DNA of 64,000 nucleotides from Actinopolyspora erythraea (GTDB lineage: Bacteria > Actinomycetota > Actinomycetes > Mycobacteriales > Pseudonocardiaceae), in NCBI RefSeq assembly GCF_002263515.1, contig NZ_CP022752.1, forward strand, positions 4,712,001-4,776,000. The letters run 5' to 3'. The notes beneath the pieces are model-generated. The model was not told the origin of the DNA. It did not search any database and saw only the letters and a program-made list of their open reading frames with translations. Positions 9,116 through 18,008 of the stretch are shown one piece after another. Numbering within the stretch: the first letter of the stretch is position 1; every line of letters begins with the position of its first letter. Position numbers and translations under genes: made by a program.

Positions 9116-11416
9116 TCAGAGAAACAGCGGTAGCGGGTTCAGATCCTCGTAGCGGGTCGGCTCGGCGACCCGACCGAGGTGCACCGGGACGTCGTAGAGT
9201 CGTCCGGGGCCGAACCTGGCCCAGAAACTGCGCAGTCCCGGCACGATCGTCTTGACCACCGGCAGTCCTATGTCGGGACGGGTCTGGTCGAGCACGAGCA
9301 GCTCCATCCCCGACGCCTCCAGCCGTCGCTGGACCAGACTCAGCTCGGCGAGAAGATCCGACTCCTGGTCGGCGACGTGGTCGGCGGCCGTCCGCGGTCG
9401 CTGCTTCGGATCGGGCAACAGGTAGGGCTGGTTGCGGACCGTCGCGGTGCGCCACCAGTGAACCGCGTCGGGATCGCTCCAGCCGTACTCGCCGTCATCG
9501 TCGATACCGATCATCGTGGGCATCAACTGGTTCAGTTCGGTCAGGCAGCGGTGCAGCGCCACCTGGGGGGAGAGGTGCGCACCGAACCCGAACATGATGT
9601 CCTCACTGGGTTTGTCGGTACGTCGGGAGATCGCGACCATGGTCGGAATCCCCAGGTCGGAGGTCACGTCCAGTACCCACAGCTGACGGTCCAGCCCGGT
9701 GTGGGCCGCGCGTACCTCGTCGATCCACGGATCGGTGAAGGAGTCCAGGTCAACCCCGGCCGCACGGGTGCGGTTGTACCACCACAGCGCGACCGCGTCC
9801 CGCTCCACCAGTTCCAGCAGGCCCTGCAACACCGCGTCCTCGACGCTGCTGCCGGCCGCGTTCCCGTTCGAATCGGCACGCACCGACGACGCCCCCGGTG
9901 CGTCGAAGTACAACATCCCCGTCGGGAGCAACCGGTGTCGCTTCCTGGTCATCGACCACACTGGCGTCCAGTCCAACTCGGCTTCCTCGTCGAAGGGATC
10001 GCAGACGAACTGGAAGGGCGAGTGCCGGCGGTTCCACTCCGCGCGTCCGGTGTACTGTCGCTCATCGAAAAGCTGGCAGGAGTCGGGATGGATCGCCCTG
10101 TCCGACAGTGCGCGGAAACTGCCCCGGACACGCTCCTCGTCGCCGTGGAAATACCCGCAATGCCGTTCCAGCGCCTCGCACAGCGCGCTGACCTCGGCAT
10201 GCAACGGGGTGATTCCCTTACCGCCGTTCTCGGTGCGTAACGCCGTACGTAATCGCTCCACTCCCCCGTTTCCGACGGCGAGGTTGGGACCGCTGCGAAA
10301 GGAGTTGAACAAAGCCGGACCGCGCGGATCCTGTCGGATCTCCTTGATGACACCGGTGACCGGGCTGACCAGGTGTCGGTAGTCGTCGAGCGTTTGCCGC
10401 GCCGTGCGCGAGCGTGATCCCGCACCGGTGCCCTCGACCTTGCGTCGGCTCCGAACCTCCACCGGATGCCACGCCCGGTTACGCACCAGGTCCGGATCAC
10501 CGCACGAAGAGCACTGCGGCCGAGGCCGAACATCGTGGTGCCTCGCCCCCAGGTCGAGGCTGTCCAGGGTCCACACCCCGCGTTGCTCGGCGGATCGGTA
10601 TCCGGCCAACCACTTGCTCGCTTCCAGAGCGACCAGGTGCATTCCGGTGGCGGTCAGCGCGGGTATCGCCGCCCTGACTCGGTGCGCGGGCCCTTGTTTC
10701 CGCAACGTGGCCTGCACGTGGGCCTCCGCTTGGCGATGCCCCCAGATCCTGGTGGCCATGCAGTGCCAGCAAGCCCGCTCGGACTCGGACGGATCGAAAA
10801 CCGGCCCGACCCACAGCTGCGCGCCGACCGGTTTGGCCAGCAACCACGGCTTGTTCGTCGCCCGGTGCCGGGCGTCCACTTCGGCGAGATCGACATGTAG
10901 GTAGTCCTCGCAGAGCACCACGGACAGCAGCGTCGATTCGTGCGGCGCGGCCGCCGTGTCCGCCGTTCGAACCCGCAGTCCGGCGTCGGTCAGAGCCTGT
11001 CTCGCACTGTCCTGGTCAACATCGCCGAGTGCGATCAAACCCACCGTGGCACCGATGGTCTCCGAGCGTACCGCGTCCGCGTCGAGCCCCGCTGTTTCCC
11101 AGTACGCGCGCTCGGCGGCATTCCCGCTGTTGACCCGTGTCGGGTCCCGCAGCTCCAGCAGATTCGCCTCGGCCAGTTGGATGAGCAAACCACCGGCCTG
11201 CTGTGACGTGACACCTTCGGGAAGATCGCGATACAGATCCTCCAGATTCCGAGTACCGTCCAGCATCGGAGCTATCAGCTCCATACCGGATCCCTCCAGC
11301 GCCGTCACACCACGTTCGGAAAAGACATAAGCGGCGTCTCCGCTGACGACCTCCAGACGTAGGTATGATTTGAAGCCGACCAGCAGTCGCCCCGGGTTCT
11401 CGGCCGTCGGATTCAT
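9116..11416 (-). CDS. Fused E1-like/YcaO azoline cyclodehydratase (TOMM)
   Basis: The 766-residue protein begins with a winged-helix, PqqD-like recognition region (about 1-95). An Ocin-ThiF/E1-like middle part carries a zinc site formed by CWHC (near residue 216) and CSSC (near residue 302). A YcaO domain follows from about residue 370. ATP-binding acidic motifs are seen in HAEVSALCEALERH and EDAVLQGLLELVERDA, and the chain ends LNPLPLFL, a Pro-rich tail typical of azoline-forming YcaO proteins. Such enzymes use ATP to cyclise Cys, Ser or Thr side chains onto the preceding amide. The start overlaps the upstream 72-codon ORF by four bases. No typical TOMM precursor was identified with confidence nearby. 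Confidence 0.88.
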   Translation of the reverse strand: MNPTAENPGRLLVGFKSYLRLEVVSGDAAYVFSERGVTALEGSGMELIAPMLDGTRNLEDLYRDLPEGVTSQQAGGLLIQLAEANLLELRDPTRVNSGNAAERAYWETAGLDADAVRSETIGATVGLIALGDVDQDSARQALTDAGLRVRTADTAAAPHESTLLSVVLCEDYLHVDLAEVDARHRATNKPWLLAKPVGAQLWVGPVFDPSESERACWHCMATRIWGHRQAEAHVQATLRKQGPAHRVRAAIPALTATGMHLVALEASKWLAGYRSAEQRGVWTLDSLDLGARHHDVRPRPQCSSCGDPDLVRNRAWHPVEVRSRRKVEGTGAGSRSRTARQTLDDYRHLVSPVTGVIKEIRQDPRGPALFNSFRSGPNLAVGNGGVERLRTALRTENGGKGITPLHAEVSALCEALERHCGYFHGDEERVRGSFRALSDRAIHPDSCQLFDERQYTGRAEWNRRHSPFQFVCDPFDEEAELDWTPVWSMTRKRHRLLPTGMLYFDAPGASSVRADSNGNAAGSSVEDAVLQGLLELVERDAVALWWYNRTRAAGVDLDSFTDPWIDEVRAAHTGLDRQLWVLDVTSDLGIPTMVAISRRTDKPSEDIMFGFGAHLSPQVALHRCLTELNQLMPTMIGIDDDGEYGWSDPDAVHWWRTATVRNQPYLLPDPKQRPRTAADHVADQESDLLAELSLVQRRLEASGMELLVLDQTRPDIGLPVVKTIVPGLRSFWARFGPGRLYDVPVHLGRVAEPTRYEDLNPLPLFL

Positions 11417-11631
11417 CGAGTCACCGCCTCGGTTCGCGTCATCACCGGCTCCGTCGCGGCGGCAACGCCGGCCCAGGAGACCGTGGTGGGTGACACCTGG
11501 GCATCGGCTGGATTCGTCCAGCCGTCGAGCTCGTCGATCACCAGCCCCGTGCGGGCAGCGACCGCCTGATCACCTGAGAGGTTCAGCGATGCGCAGAACG
11601 ACGTTATCCGCTCGGACACTGTGGAAGCCAT
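11413..11631 (-). CDS. 72-residue coupled peptide, candidate precursor or accessory protein of the azoline enzymes
   Basis: This small ORF begins at an ATG with GGATGGAG about seven bases upstream. It ends within the start of the cyclodehydratase gene (ATGA overlap), so it is very likely translated. The first half is predicted helical and acidic. The second half contains clusters of Thr and Ser (SPTTVSWAG, TRTEAVTR) and one Trp; the single Cys is near the N-terminus. A TOMM precursor would be expected at this place in the operon, and Ser/Thr could give oxazol(in)es. However, the C-terminal half is not as Cys/Ser/Thr-rich as known cores, and it matches no family I recognise. A leader-binding helper or small regulator is an equally good guess. 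Confidence 0.5.
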   Translation of the reverse strand: MASTVSERITSFCASLNLSGDQAVAARTGLVIDELDGWTNPADAQVSPTTVSWAGVAAATEPVMTRTEAVTR

Positions 11632-11926
11632 GAGCGCTCCATCCGGGAAGAAGGAAATATCGCTGTGGTACGTTCACCATTCTGCGCCTGGTTCACCCGC
11701 TCGACGAGGGCGCGCGTCACCGATCAAACATGCGTTCCTCACAATCGCGCACCATGAGATCCTCATACCACGAGATCCCACTTTTCATCCGACCTTCGTG
11801 ACGCTCGCACTTTACTCAGAGGACTCCATCGAGCAAGATACGCAGTGCACTGGGGAAACAGGGGAGACGAAATCGTTCTCATTTTTCCGGCAAGTAATTC
11901 AATGCCTCGCAGGAATAGAGTCGATC
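11632..11926. promoter_or_regulatory. Divergent promoter region between the azoline operon and the SARP gene
   Basis: About 295 bases lie between the divergent starts at 11631 (minus) and 11927 (plus). The stretch is visibly less GC-rich than the flanking genes, especially 11640-11690 and 11740-11900, as expected for promoter DNA. SARP proteins usually bind direct heptamer repeats near the -35 of target promoters. I could not pick out a convincing pair by eye. Confidence 0.45.
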
Positions 11927-13801
11927 ATGTTTTTTCGCGTACTCGGACCGCTGGACGTCTCACTCCGGGGAACATCGGTCAAAGTCGGGAAGAACCGACA
12001 ACGGACCGTTCTCGCCGCGCTGCTCGCCGAAGCGAACCGCGCCGTTTCGGTGGGGTGGCTCGTGGAAGTGGTGTGGAACGGCAACCCACCGAGAACCGCG
12101 GCCGAGCAGATCCAGACCTGTATCTGGCGGCTACGCCGCATGTTCGTGCTGGCGGGCGCACCGCGGGACCCCATCGAGACCACACCGTCCGGATACGCAC
12201 TGCGCGTCGATCCGGATGATGTGGACGCCACCCTCTTCGAACGACTCGCCCGAGAGGCCAGGTCCATCGCCTCGGAGGGCGGATCAGCGCTGGCGGCCGC
12301 ACGTTACCGTGAGGCGCTACAACTGTTCCGCGGCCCGGTGCTGGCCGAGATCTCCTCGCCCCTGCTGCAGTCCGTGTCAGCCTCCTGGGAGGAGCGCAGG
12401 CTGACGGCCCTGGAAGAATGCTTCGATCTCGAACTGTCCTCGGAGATGAGCGCCGAGCTCGTCGACGAACTGACGACGCTGGTGTGGCTGCATCCGTTGC
12501 GCGAACGGTTCCGGGCACAGCTCATGCGCGCGCTGCGAGACAGTGATCGCCGTGCCGAGGCGCTGGCGGCCTACCAGGACTGCCGCAACAAGATGGTCTC
12601 CGAGCTGGGGCTGGAGCCCAGCTCGACATTGCAGGAACTGCACCACGGCATTCTGGCCGATGAACCGGTGAGAACCGATGCGGTCCCGAGCCGCGTTCCC
12701 GCGCTGCTGCCCGCTGACATCACCGATTTCGTCGGGCGACAGGACCAGATCACCGAGTTCACCCGATTGCTCACCGGCAGCGGCAGCCCCGTCGCCCCCG
12801 AGTCCGACAACGCTCGTATGTTCACTCTGCTCGGCAGCAGAGGAGCGGGCAAGACGGCGCTGGCCGTGCACACCGCCCATCGGGTGCGTGACCACTTCCC
12901 GGGCGGGCAGCTCTACGCCGATCTCGGCGATATCCCCGCGGACTTGGCCAGGACCGCCGAAATCCTGCGAGGTTTCCTGCGCGCACTCGGCGTTCCCACT
13001 GCCGAGATCCCCGAGGACACGCACGCCTGTGCCTCCCTGTACCGGAGCCTCGTGGCCGAACGCCGGATGCTCGTGGTGCTCGACGACGCGGTGAACTCCG
13101 ACCAGATCGAGCGACTACTACCCAGTGGCCCGAGAACCGCGGTGATCATTACTACACGGTCCAATCTCACCGACCTGCCGGGTAGCGTCCCGGTCGAGGT
13201 GGAGGCGTTCTCCGAGCAGGAAGCGCTGACGCTGCTCGGCCGTATCATCGGGTCCGGACGAGTAGAGGCGGAACTCGGCAGCGCGAGACAGATAGTAGCG
13301 GCAGCGGGCCGGTTGCCGTTGGCGGTCAGAGCCGCCGGTGCCCGACTGGTCGGGCGGCCGAACGTCAGCCTGGCGCACTTCGCCCAGCGCCTGGGCCATC
13401 CGTTCCGCCGCCTGGACATGTTCTCGTACGGGACGCTCGACCTGCGCGCCCGGCTGTCGGTCAACACCCACGCCCTGCCGGCGGAGCCCCGAATGCTGTG
13501 GTGCGCCCTGGGGCTGGTCGGCATGTCGGATTTCGACACACGCCCCGCCGCACAACTGGCCGACTGTGCCCCCTCCCACGCGGAAAGACTGCTGGACCAG
13601 CTGGTCGACCAGCGCCTGGTGGACATCGCGGGCATCGACGACGAAGCACACATCCACTACCACATGCACGAACTGGTCGGGCTGTACGCCAAAGAACGAG
13701 CTCATACGGAATTACCGGAACCGGTGCGCACACGTGTTTCCAATGTCGCCGTCAACGGTTTCCCCGACGACTGGCGGACGACCGTGCACTCCGGTGTGTG
13801 A
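11927..13801 (+). CDS. SARP/AfsR-type pathway activator with NB-ARC domain
   Basis: The 624-residue protein starts with MFFRVLGPLDVSL, the standard opening of SARP DNA-binding domains. The ATG at 11927 is therefore chosen over a longer in-frame extension back to 11621 that lacks family features. Residues 1-95 form the OmpR-like winged helix (RTVLAALLAEANRAVS, TCIWRLRRMF). Residues 100-245 form the BTAD helical region (DVDATLFERLAREAR, LMRALRDSDRRAEALAAYQ). An NB-ARC ATPase follows with Walker A GSRGAGKTAL near residue 302 and a Walker B-like LVVLDD. No long TPR tail is present. Proteins of this class activate antibiotic clusters, so it probably controls the neighbouring enzymes. Confidence 0.9.
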   Translation: MFFRVLGPLDVSLRGTSVKVGKNRQRTVLAALLAEANRAVSVGWLVEVVWNGNPPRTAAEQIQTCIWRLRRMFVLAGAPRDPIETTPSGYALRVDPDDVDATLFERLAREARSIASEGGSALAAARYREALQLFRGPVLAEISSPLLQSVSASWEERRLTALEECFDLELSSEMSAELVDELTTLVWLHPLRERFRAQLMRALRDSDRRAEALAAYQDCRNKMVSELGLEPSSTLQELHHGILADEPVRTDAVPSRVPALLPADITDFVGRQDQITEFTRLLTGSGSPVAPESDNARMFTLLGSRGAGKTALAVHTAHRVRDHFPGGQLYADLGDIPADLARTAEILRGFLRALGVPTAEIPEDTHACASLYRSLVAERRMLVVLDDAVNSDQIERLLPSGPRTAVIITTRSNLTDLPGSVPVEVEAFSEQEALTLLGRIIGSGRVEAELGSARQIVAAAGRLPLAVRAAGARLVGRPNVSLAHFAQRLGHPFRRLDMFSYGTLDLRARLSVNTHALPAEPRMLWCALGLVGMSDFDTRPAAQLADCAPSHAERLLDQLVDQRLVDIAGIDDEAHIHYHMHELVGLYAKERAHTELPEPVRTRVSNVAVNGFPDDWRTTVHSGV

Positions 13802-13863
13802 CAGTCGTGTCGTCACCGAACGAAGCGCCTCCGTTCAACGGCACTTCCCGCTCGGCTCGCGGA

Positions 13864-15048
13864 TCAAGCGACGACACGCTCGTCTTCGTCCGGGACCCGC
13901 AACGGGGCGTAGGCGTACAGCCGGAAACGGTTTCCGGAATCAATTTCGGAGACGAGTTCGCCACTGAGCTCACCGAGTCGATGAGTAAGGTTGTCCAGAC
14001 CGCTCCCACCGCCGAAATCCCGGTCCGACGACACGGCGGCCACACCATCATTGATCATTTCGACGAAAGCGTTGTCGTCGGTACAGCCGACGGTTACCTC
14101 ACAGTTCTTGGCCCGGCTGTGGCGGAGGACGTTGGTCGCCGCTTCCCGCAACACGGTCGCCAGAACCGTGCTGACCCGGATCGGCAGGTCCTCGTATTCC
14201 TGGTTGATTCGCACCTGAACTCCCGCCGCGGTGAGTACCGAGTGCACGGACCGGCACTCTTCGTCCAGGGACAGCTCACGGTACCCACTCGCCACCGAAC
14301 GCACGTCCACCAACGCACGGCGCGAGATCTCCAGGATCTCCCCGAGCTCCTCCTTGGCACGCGCGGGCTGACGGTTCACCAACCGGTGGGTCAGCTCGGT
14401 CTTCAAGGTGATCGTCGAGAGACTGTAGCCCAACAGATCATGCAGGTCCCGGGCGAACCGCAGTCTCTCCTGCGCCACCGCCATCTCCGCGAGTTCGGTC
14501 CGAACCTCGTGGACCTCACGAACCAGCCCCGCCAGCCGGGACAGTCCGTACACCACCAGCCCGGTGATCACGGTGGAGACCGAGGTGTAGACGACGTCCA
14601 CATAAGTCCCGCCGAACTGCGCCTGTGCCACCCCCATGCTCATCACGACCAGCGCGAAGGCGGGCCAGGCCACCGCGGGAGTCAGGGTCAGCAGGACACT
14701 TCCCGCGAGAAAGCCCGGCATACCTACCCAGGCCTGCTGAAACTGCAGTATCGGCAGGTACACCAGTCCGGCCTGGAGCAGCAGTGCCAGCGAGCTCCAC
14801 GGCCGCCGGAACCACGGCGTCTCCCGCCCGAAGTACAGTAGTTGCAGCATCAGCAGCGCCACCATGTACGAGAACGAGAGAACGACTCCGGTCACGCCCA
14901 CGGGCATCATCAGGACGTGCAGGAAGCCCACCAAGCAGATCGCGCAGAAGACCGTGCTCACCACCAGGCGGGCGATCCTGGGAGCGAAACGGGTGTACGA
15001 GACCACGTCATCCGAGGTGGATCCGTCGACACTCGATGCAGCCACCAT
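13864..15048 (-). CDS. Membrane sensor histidine kinase, HisKA_3 class
   Basis: The 394-residue kinase has about five or six N-terminal membrane segments (roughly residues 25-180), with little extracytoplasmic loop. It then has a dimerisation and phosphorylation region with the phospho-acceptor His in ERLRFARDLHDLLGYSLST. The HATPase region shows the N box (LREAATNVLRHS) and a G box (GGGSGLDNLTHRL). This arrangement is that of DesK-like kinases that pair with NarL/LuxR regulators, such as the one at 6937-7542. A GTG three bases after the ATG has better spacing from AGAGG and may be the true start. The gene is convergent with the SARP gene, 62 bases away. The signal sensed is unknown; the membrane core suggests a lipid, antibiotic or envelope cue. 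Confidence 0.87.
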   Translation of the reverse strand: MVAASSVDGSTSDDVVSYTRFAPRIARLVVSTVFCAICLVGFLHVLMMPVGVTGVVLSFSYMVALLMLQLLYFGRETPWFRRPWSSLALLLQAGLVYLPILQFQQAWVGMPGFLAGSVLLTLTPAVAWPAFALVVMSMGVAQAQFGGTYVDVVYTSVSTVITGLVVYGLSRLAGLVREVHEVRTELAEMAVAQERLRFARDLHDLLGYSLSTITLKTELTHRLVNRQPARAKEELGEILEISRRALVDVRSVASGYRELSLDEECRSVHSVLTAAGVQVRINQEYEDLPIRVSTVLATVLREAATNVLRHSRAKNCEVTVGCTDDNAFVEMINDGVAAVSSDRDFGGGSGLDNLTHRLGELSGELVSEIDSGNRFRLYAYAPLRVPDEDERVVA

Positions 15049-15604
15049 ATCCTCTCACTCGTCAACACTGAATCATCAGCTCAGAACGTGCTCCTGCGAC
15101 ACGTAGGACGCCGGCACCCCCCAGAGCAAGGCACGCAGAATTCCTGCTGGCGAAGCTACAGCACGCGCACGGTCGAGCAAAGCCATGTTCGGGTCGACGA
15201 ACCCCGCCAAGAACGGATTCAACGGTCGATCGGCTCGACGAGTCCGTTCGGTACCACCATTACGACCAATCCAGGAGTAAGTCAGCGCATAACTCCGGTT
15301 TTCGGGCCGCCGATACTCGGCTTACAACGGCACCGCTTCGTCTCGGTCGGTGTGCGCGGTAGTCGCGGAGTTGACTGGCCCCGCGCACAGGGGCCTACGC
15401 CGAATGAAGGATCAGCTCGGCAGGGGCCGAAGAATTCCGGCCGGATCTCTCGCTCCCGAACGAGGAACCCCGGCGAAGCCCGCCGCACCACGGCGAGTCG
15501 GAGCGTGCTTTCCGGCGCGGGGCACGCGAAACGCCGTTCTCGGCCGTCCGCCCGCACACGCCGTCCCACGGCGCCCCACGTCGGGCCACTCGTACGTGCC
15601 CGGG
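15049..15604. other. Intergenic region at the right edge of the biosynthetic locus
   Basis: These 556 bases hold the kinase promoter and the 3-prime side of the SLOG-like gene. The part from about 15060 to 15310 is less GC-rich than the rest and probably contains the promoter. Reading frames across it are Arg-rich and have no family features. I take this as the boundary between the metabolite locus and the next module. Confidence 0.4.
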
Positions 15605-16078
15605 TCAGTCGCGGCGGGCGCCCTCCGGCCAGATCACGGTGGTCGGTATCCCTCGGTCTCGCGCCGCCTCCACGATGTCGGCGGTGCCGCCGTAGCCCCG
15701 TGCCGGTTCGCCGTCCCACACCGCGATCAGCCGGTCGGCTCGTTCGATCATTTCCAGGCTGGCGTCCATGTGGGACCGCGAGGTGGATTCCACGTGGTCG
15801 AGCCGCACGACGTCCGAAGCACGTGCCATGAGCGCGTCGTAGATCGGGTGGTGCTCGGTGGGCAGCCCTTCCCGGTACCGGGCCGCCGGAACGATGACCA
15901 CGAGCTCTCCGCCGTGGTCGAGCACGGCGCGCGCGAAGAGGCTGTCGGCGCCGTCGGCGAGGCAGCTCACTCCGACGACCTCGGGGGTGCCCGCTATCTC
16001 CTCGCGAAGCGCGGTGTCCACGAGTCGTTCCGTGTCGTCGGGGAGACCTCGGTGTCCCGTGATCGCCAGTTTCGTCAC
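15605..16078 (-). CDS. SLOG-like nucleotide-binding protein
   Basis: The 157-residue protein starts with KLAITGHRGLPDD, a Rossmann-like strand and phosphate-binding loop. It continues with GVSCLADGADSLFARAVLDHGGELVVIVPA and later ADRLIAVWDGEPARGYGGTADIVEAARDRG. This pattern matches the SLOG superfamily (DprA/LOG/TIR-associated nucleotide-binding proteins), whose members bind or sense nucleotides. The start overlaps the upstream regulator gene by four bases, so the two are co-translated. Such pairs of an XRE regulator with TPR-like repeats and a SLOG-like protein are known in actinomycetes, but their function is not settled. A role in nucleotide-derived signalling or defence is a hypothesis. 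Assignment to a precise SLOG subfamily is uncertain. Confidence 0.65.
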   Translation of the reverse strand: MTKLAITGHRGLPDDTERLVDTALREEIAGTPEVVGVSCLADGADSLFARAVLDHGGELVVIVPAARYREGLPTEHHPIYDALMARASDVVRLDHVESTSRSHMDASLEMIERADRLIAVWDGEPARGYGGTADIVEAARDRGIPTTVIWPEGARRD

Positions 16079-17340
16079 CGCTGGTCCTCTTCGTAGAGCT
16101 TGGTCAACATCCGGTCGAGGTCCTCGACCTCACGGCTGCGCACCGGCAGCTCGAACCGCAGCGTTCGGACGTTCGACACGATCCGCTCGGAACCGTACTG
16201 CCTGCCGACCCGCAGCGCTTCCAGGCCTAGTTTGGCAGCCTCGTCCTGATGGGCCGTCCGTGCCAGTAGTAACGCGTGCTCGACCTTCGCGAGCGCCTGG
16301 GGCTTGGGAGTCGTCATGCCCGGGAGCGCGGCGGCGTAGGCGCTTTTCGCCGCCGAGAGGTCACCGAACTTAGCCAGCGCACTGGACCGGTAGCGAGCCA
16401 CCTTCGCCGAGGTGAAAGCGAACATCCACGGCCATCGGGCCTCACCGGGACGACGATCAGCGAGGTGTTCCGCCGTGGTGAGCGCTTCGGTCATCGCCAC
16501 TCGGTCCCGCAGCGCGCCGAAGGCAACCGCTCGCAGGGACGCGAGCCATGCCCGGGCGGCGGCCGGACTGCTGTTGTCGAGCTGCCGAGCCGCCTTGTCG
16601 AGCAGTCGCACTCCCTGATGAGGGTCACCGATCTCGACGGCGAAGTGTCCCAGGCTTCCGATCATGTAGGACACCAACAGGGGATTGTGGGCTGACTCGG
16701 CGAATCGGATGCTCTCCCGGTACCGCGCACACGCGAGGACCGTATCGCCCCGATCAGCCGCGAGCCACGCCGAGAAACCAGCGACTTCGCTCAGGGCGGC
16801 GAATCCCCGCGCGTCGTGCGGCTTGTCCCGAACGACCTGCTTCACCAGCCGCAGATGTCCTTCAGCGGCAGGTGCGAGATCCCGCGAAGAGACCGACGCT
16901 TCCATGCGCCGATAAGACTCGGTCGGCGCGGCGATCGACGTGACGAGATCTTCGCTGGAGCCACCCGTCACACCGGCACCGCGACTTCGCGCCAGCGCCA
17001 CCCCGACACCAAGTCCGAGGGTCGTTCCGAGGTAGGTCCTTCTGTCCACGTCCTCAGTGGTACACCCGTTACCACGTCGCCTGAACCCGAGTTCGAGATC
17101 TGAATCGGCATTCAGGATGTGCCGCAGCGCTCGCCGGTAGTGAGCGGCCGGCCAGCGGATATCGCCGCGCTCCCACTTGCCGATGTGGTTGGCGTCGACC
17201 TCGGTGATCTTCTCCGTCAGCCGGTAGGTATGGACATTCACGGCTTCGGCCAGTTCTTGGCGGGTCATCGGCTGGCCCGGTGATGACGGTGACCCTAGGC
17301 GTTGCCGCGCAGCGCGTAGGGCTTCGTTGGGCTCCGGCAC
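16075..17340 (-). CDS. XRE-family regulator with TPR-like helical repeats
   Basis: The 421-residue protein has an N-terminal helix-turn-helix (MTRQELAEAVNVHTYRLTEK, then DANHIGKWERGDIRWPAAHY) and a long C-terminal alpha-helical repeat region, from about residue 130, rich in Ala, Leu and Arg. That is the layout of actinomycete transcriptional regulators that sense a ligand through TPR repeats. The GTG start at 17340 follows AGGAG closely and is preferred over the ATG 63 bases upstream. It forms an operon with the SLOG-like gene and faces the small Cys-rich gene and the radical SAM gene across a 364-base gap, so it may control both directions. Confidence 0.78.
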   Translation of the reverse strand: MPEPNEALRAARQRLGSPSSPGQPMTRQELAEAVNVHTYRLTEKITEVDANHIGKWERGDIRWPAAHYRRALRHILNADSDLELGFRRRGNGCTTEDVDRRTYLGTTLGLGVGVALARSRGAGVTGGSSEDLVTSIAAPTESYRRMEASVSSRDLAPAAEGHLRLVKQVVRDKPHDARGFAALSEVAGFSAWLAADRGDTVLACARYRESIRFAESAHNPLLVSYMIGSLGHFAVEIGDPHQGVRLLDKAARQLDNSSPAAARAWLASLRAVAFGALRDRVAMTEALTTAEHLADRRPGEARWPWMFAFTSAKVARYRSSALAKFGDLSAAKSAYAAALPGMTTPKPQALAKVEHALLLARTAHQDEAAKLGLEALRVGRQYGSERIVSNVRTLRFELPVRSREVEDLDRMLTKLYEEDQR

Positions 17341-17704
17341 ACCTGCTCCTCTGATCAGTCCGTATCCGACAGTAACGAACCGACTACCCGAGGAGGAAAT
17401 CAACTCTCCCGGAACTCTCCCCTTGCGCTCCCGGCATCGCTCCCTCCCGTGTCAGGCCACAACGACGGAGGCTCGTGGTGGCACTGCCGAAGCGCTGGAG
17501 AGGTAGCGGACTGTGCAAACACCCGTATCGACCGCACGAGCGACCCGCGCGGTAGCGAAACGCTCGTTCGCACGTGAGCAACGGACCCCGCGCCGAACAC
17601 GGCGCACAACGAGAGCCGCCCGGGCGCGACACCCCGAAGCACATCCGGGATTCACATACGAATCTCCACACGCAGCACCAGTCCCCGTGCGCTGGGGGCG
17701 AACC
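17341..17704. promoter_or_regulatory. Divergent promoter region of the radical SAM module
   Basis: This 364-base gap separates the minus-strand XRE gene from the plus-strand small gene. It must carry promoters for both directions. I saw no clear operator palindrome or sigma consensus. Longer reading frames that cross it lack family features and were not called. Confidence 0.4.
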
Positions 17705-17938
17705 ATGCCCTTGAAGACTCGGATCGAGGACGACGCACGCGTTTACGCGGTGGGCCTTCGAGGAGAGTTCGTTCGGCACGAAGTACCCGAACCCCCGGTG
17801 ATACAGCTCCACGAAAGCCGCGAGGTCGTTATCGCCGAGTGTGGTTGCCTCGCCTTCCCGAGGTTCGGCACTCCTGCTGAGTATTACAAGCGCTGCCCCG
17901 TCTGTCCACTTGGCCCGGACAAATCGCTGCATCGGTAA
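17705..17938 (+). CDS. Small Cys-rich protein upstream of the radical SAM gene
   Basis: From the ATG at 17705 this encodes 77 residues with two cysteine groups, ECGCLAF near residue 50 and CPVCP near residue 68. They could bind one zinc ion or an iron-sulphur cluster. Upstream extension is Arg/Thr-rich and looks like untranslated DNA, so the internal start is chosen. The gene lies 70 bases before the radical SAM frame in the same direction. It may be a partner or a substrate of that enzyme, but its family is not known to me. The two Cys pairs and good reading-frame composition support a real gene. Confidence 0.55.
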   Translation: MPLKTRIEDDARVYAVGLRGEFVRHEVPEPPVIQLHESREVVIAECGCLAFPRFGTPAEYYKRCPVCPLGPDKSLHR

Positions 17939-18008
17939 TTCCGACGCCGGACCTTTTAGGCCGGCTCCACTCCACCACACGGAAGCTGTAATCAACGCGG
18001 GAAATCGA

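Noticed and set aside
11621..11926. N-terminal extension of the SARP protein by about 100 residues
   Set aside because: The region is AT-richer, has no family similarity, and SARP proteins start exactly at MFFRVLGPL. It is the divergent promoter area.
17384..17995. Minus-strand frame of 203 codons between the XRE and radical SAM genes
   Set aside because: It overlaps the plus-strand Cys-rich gene and the divergent promoter and has no family features.
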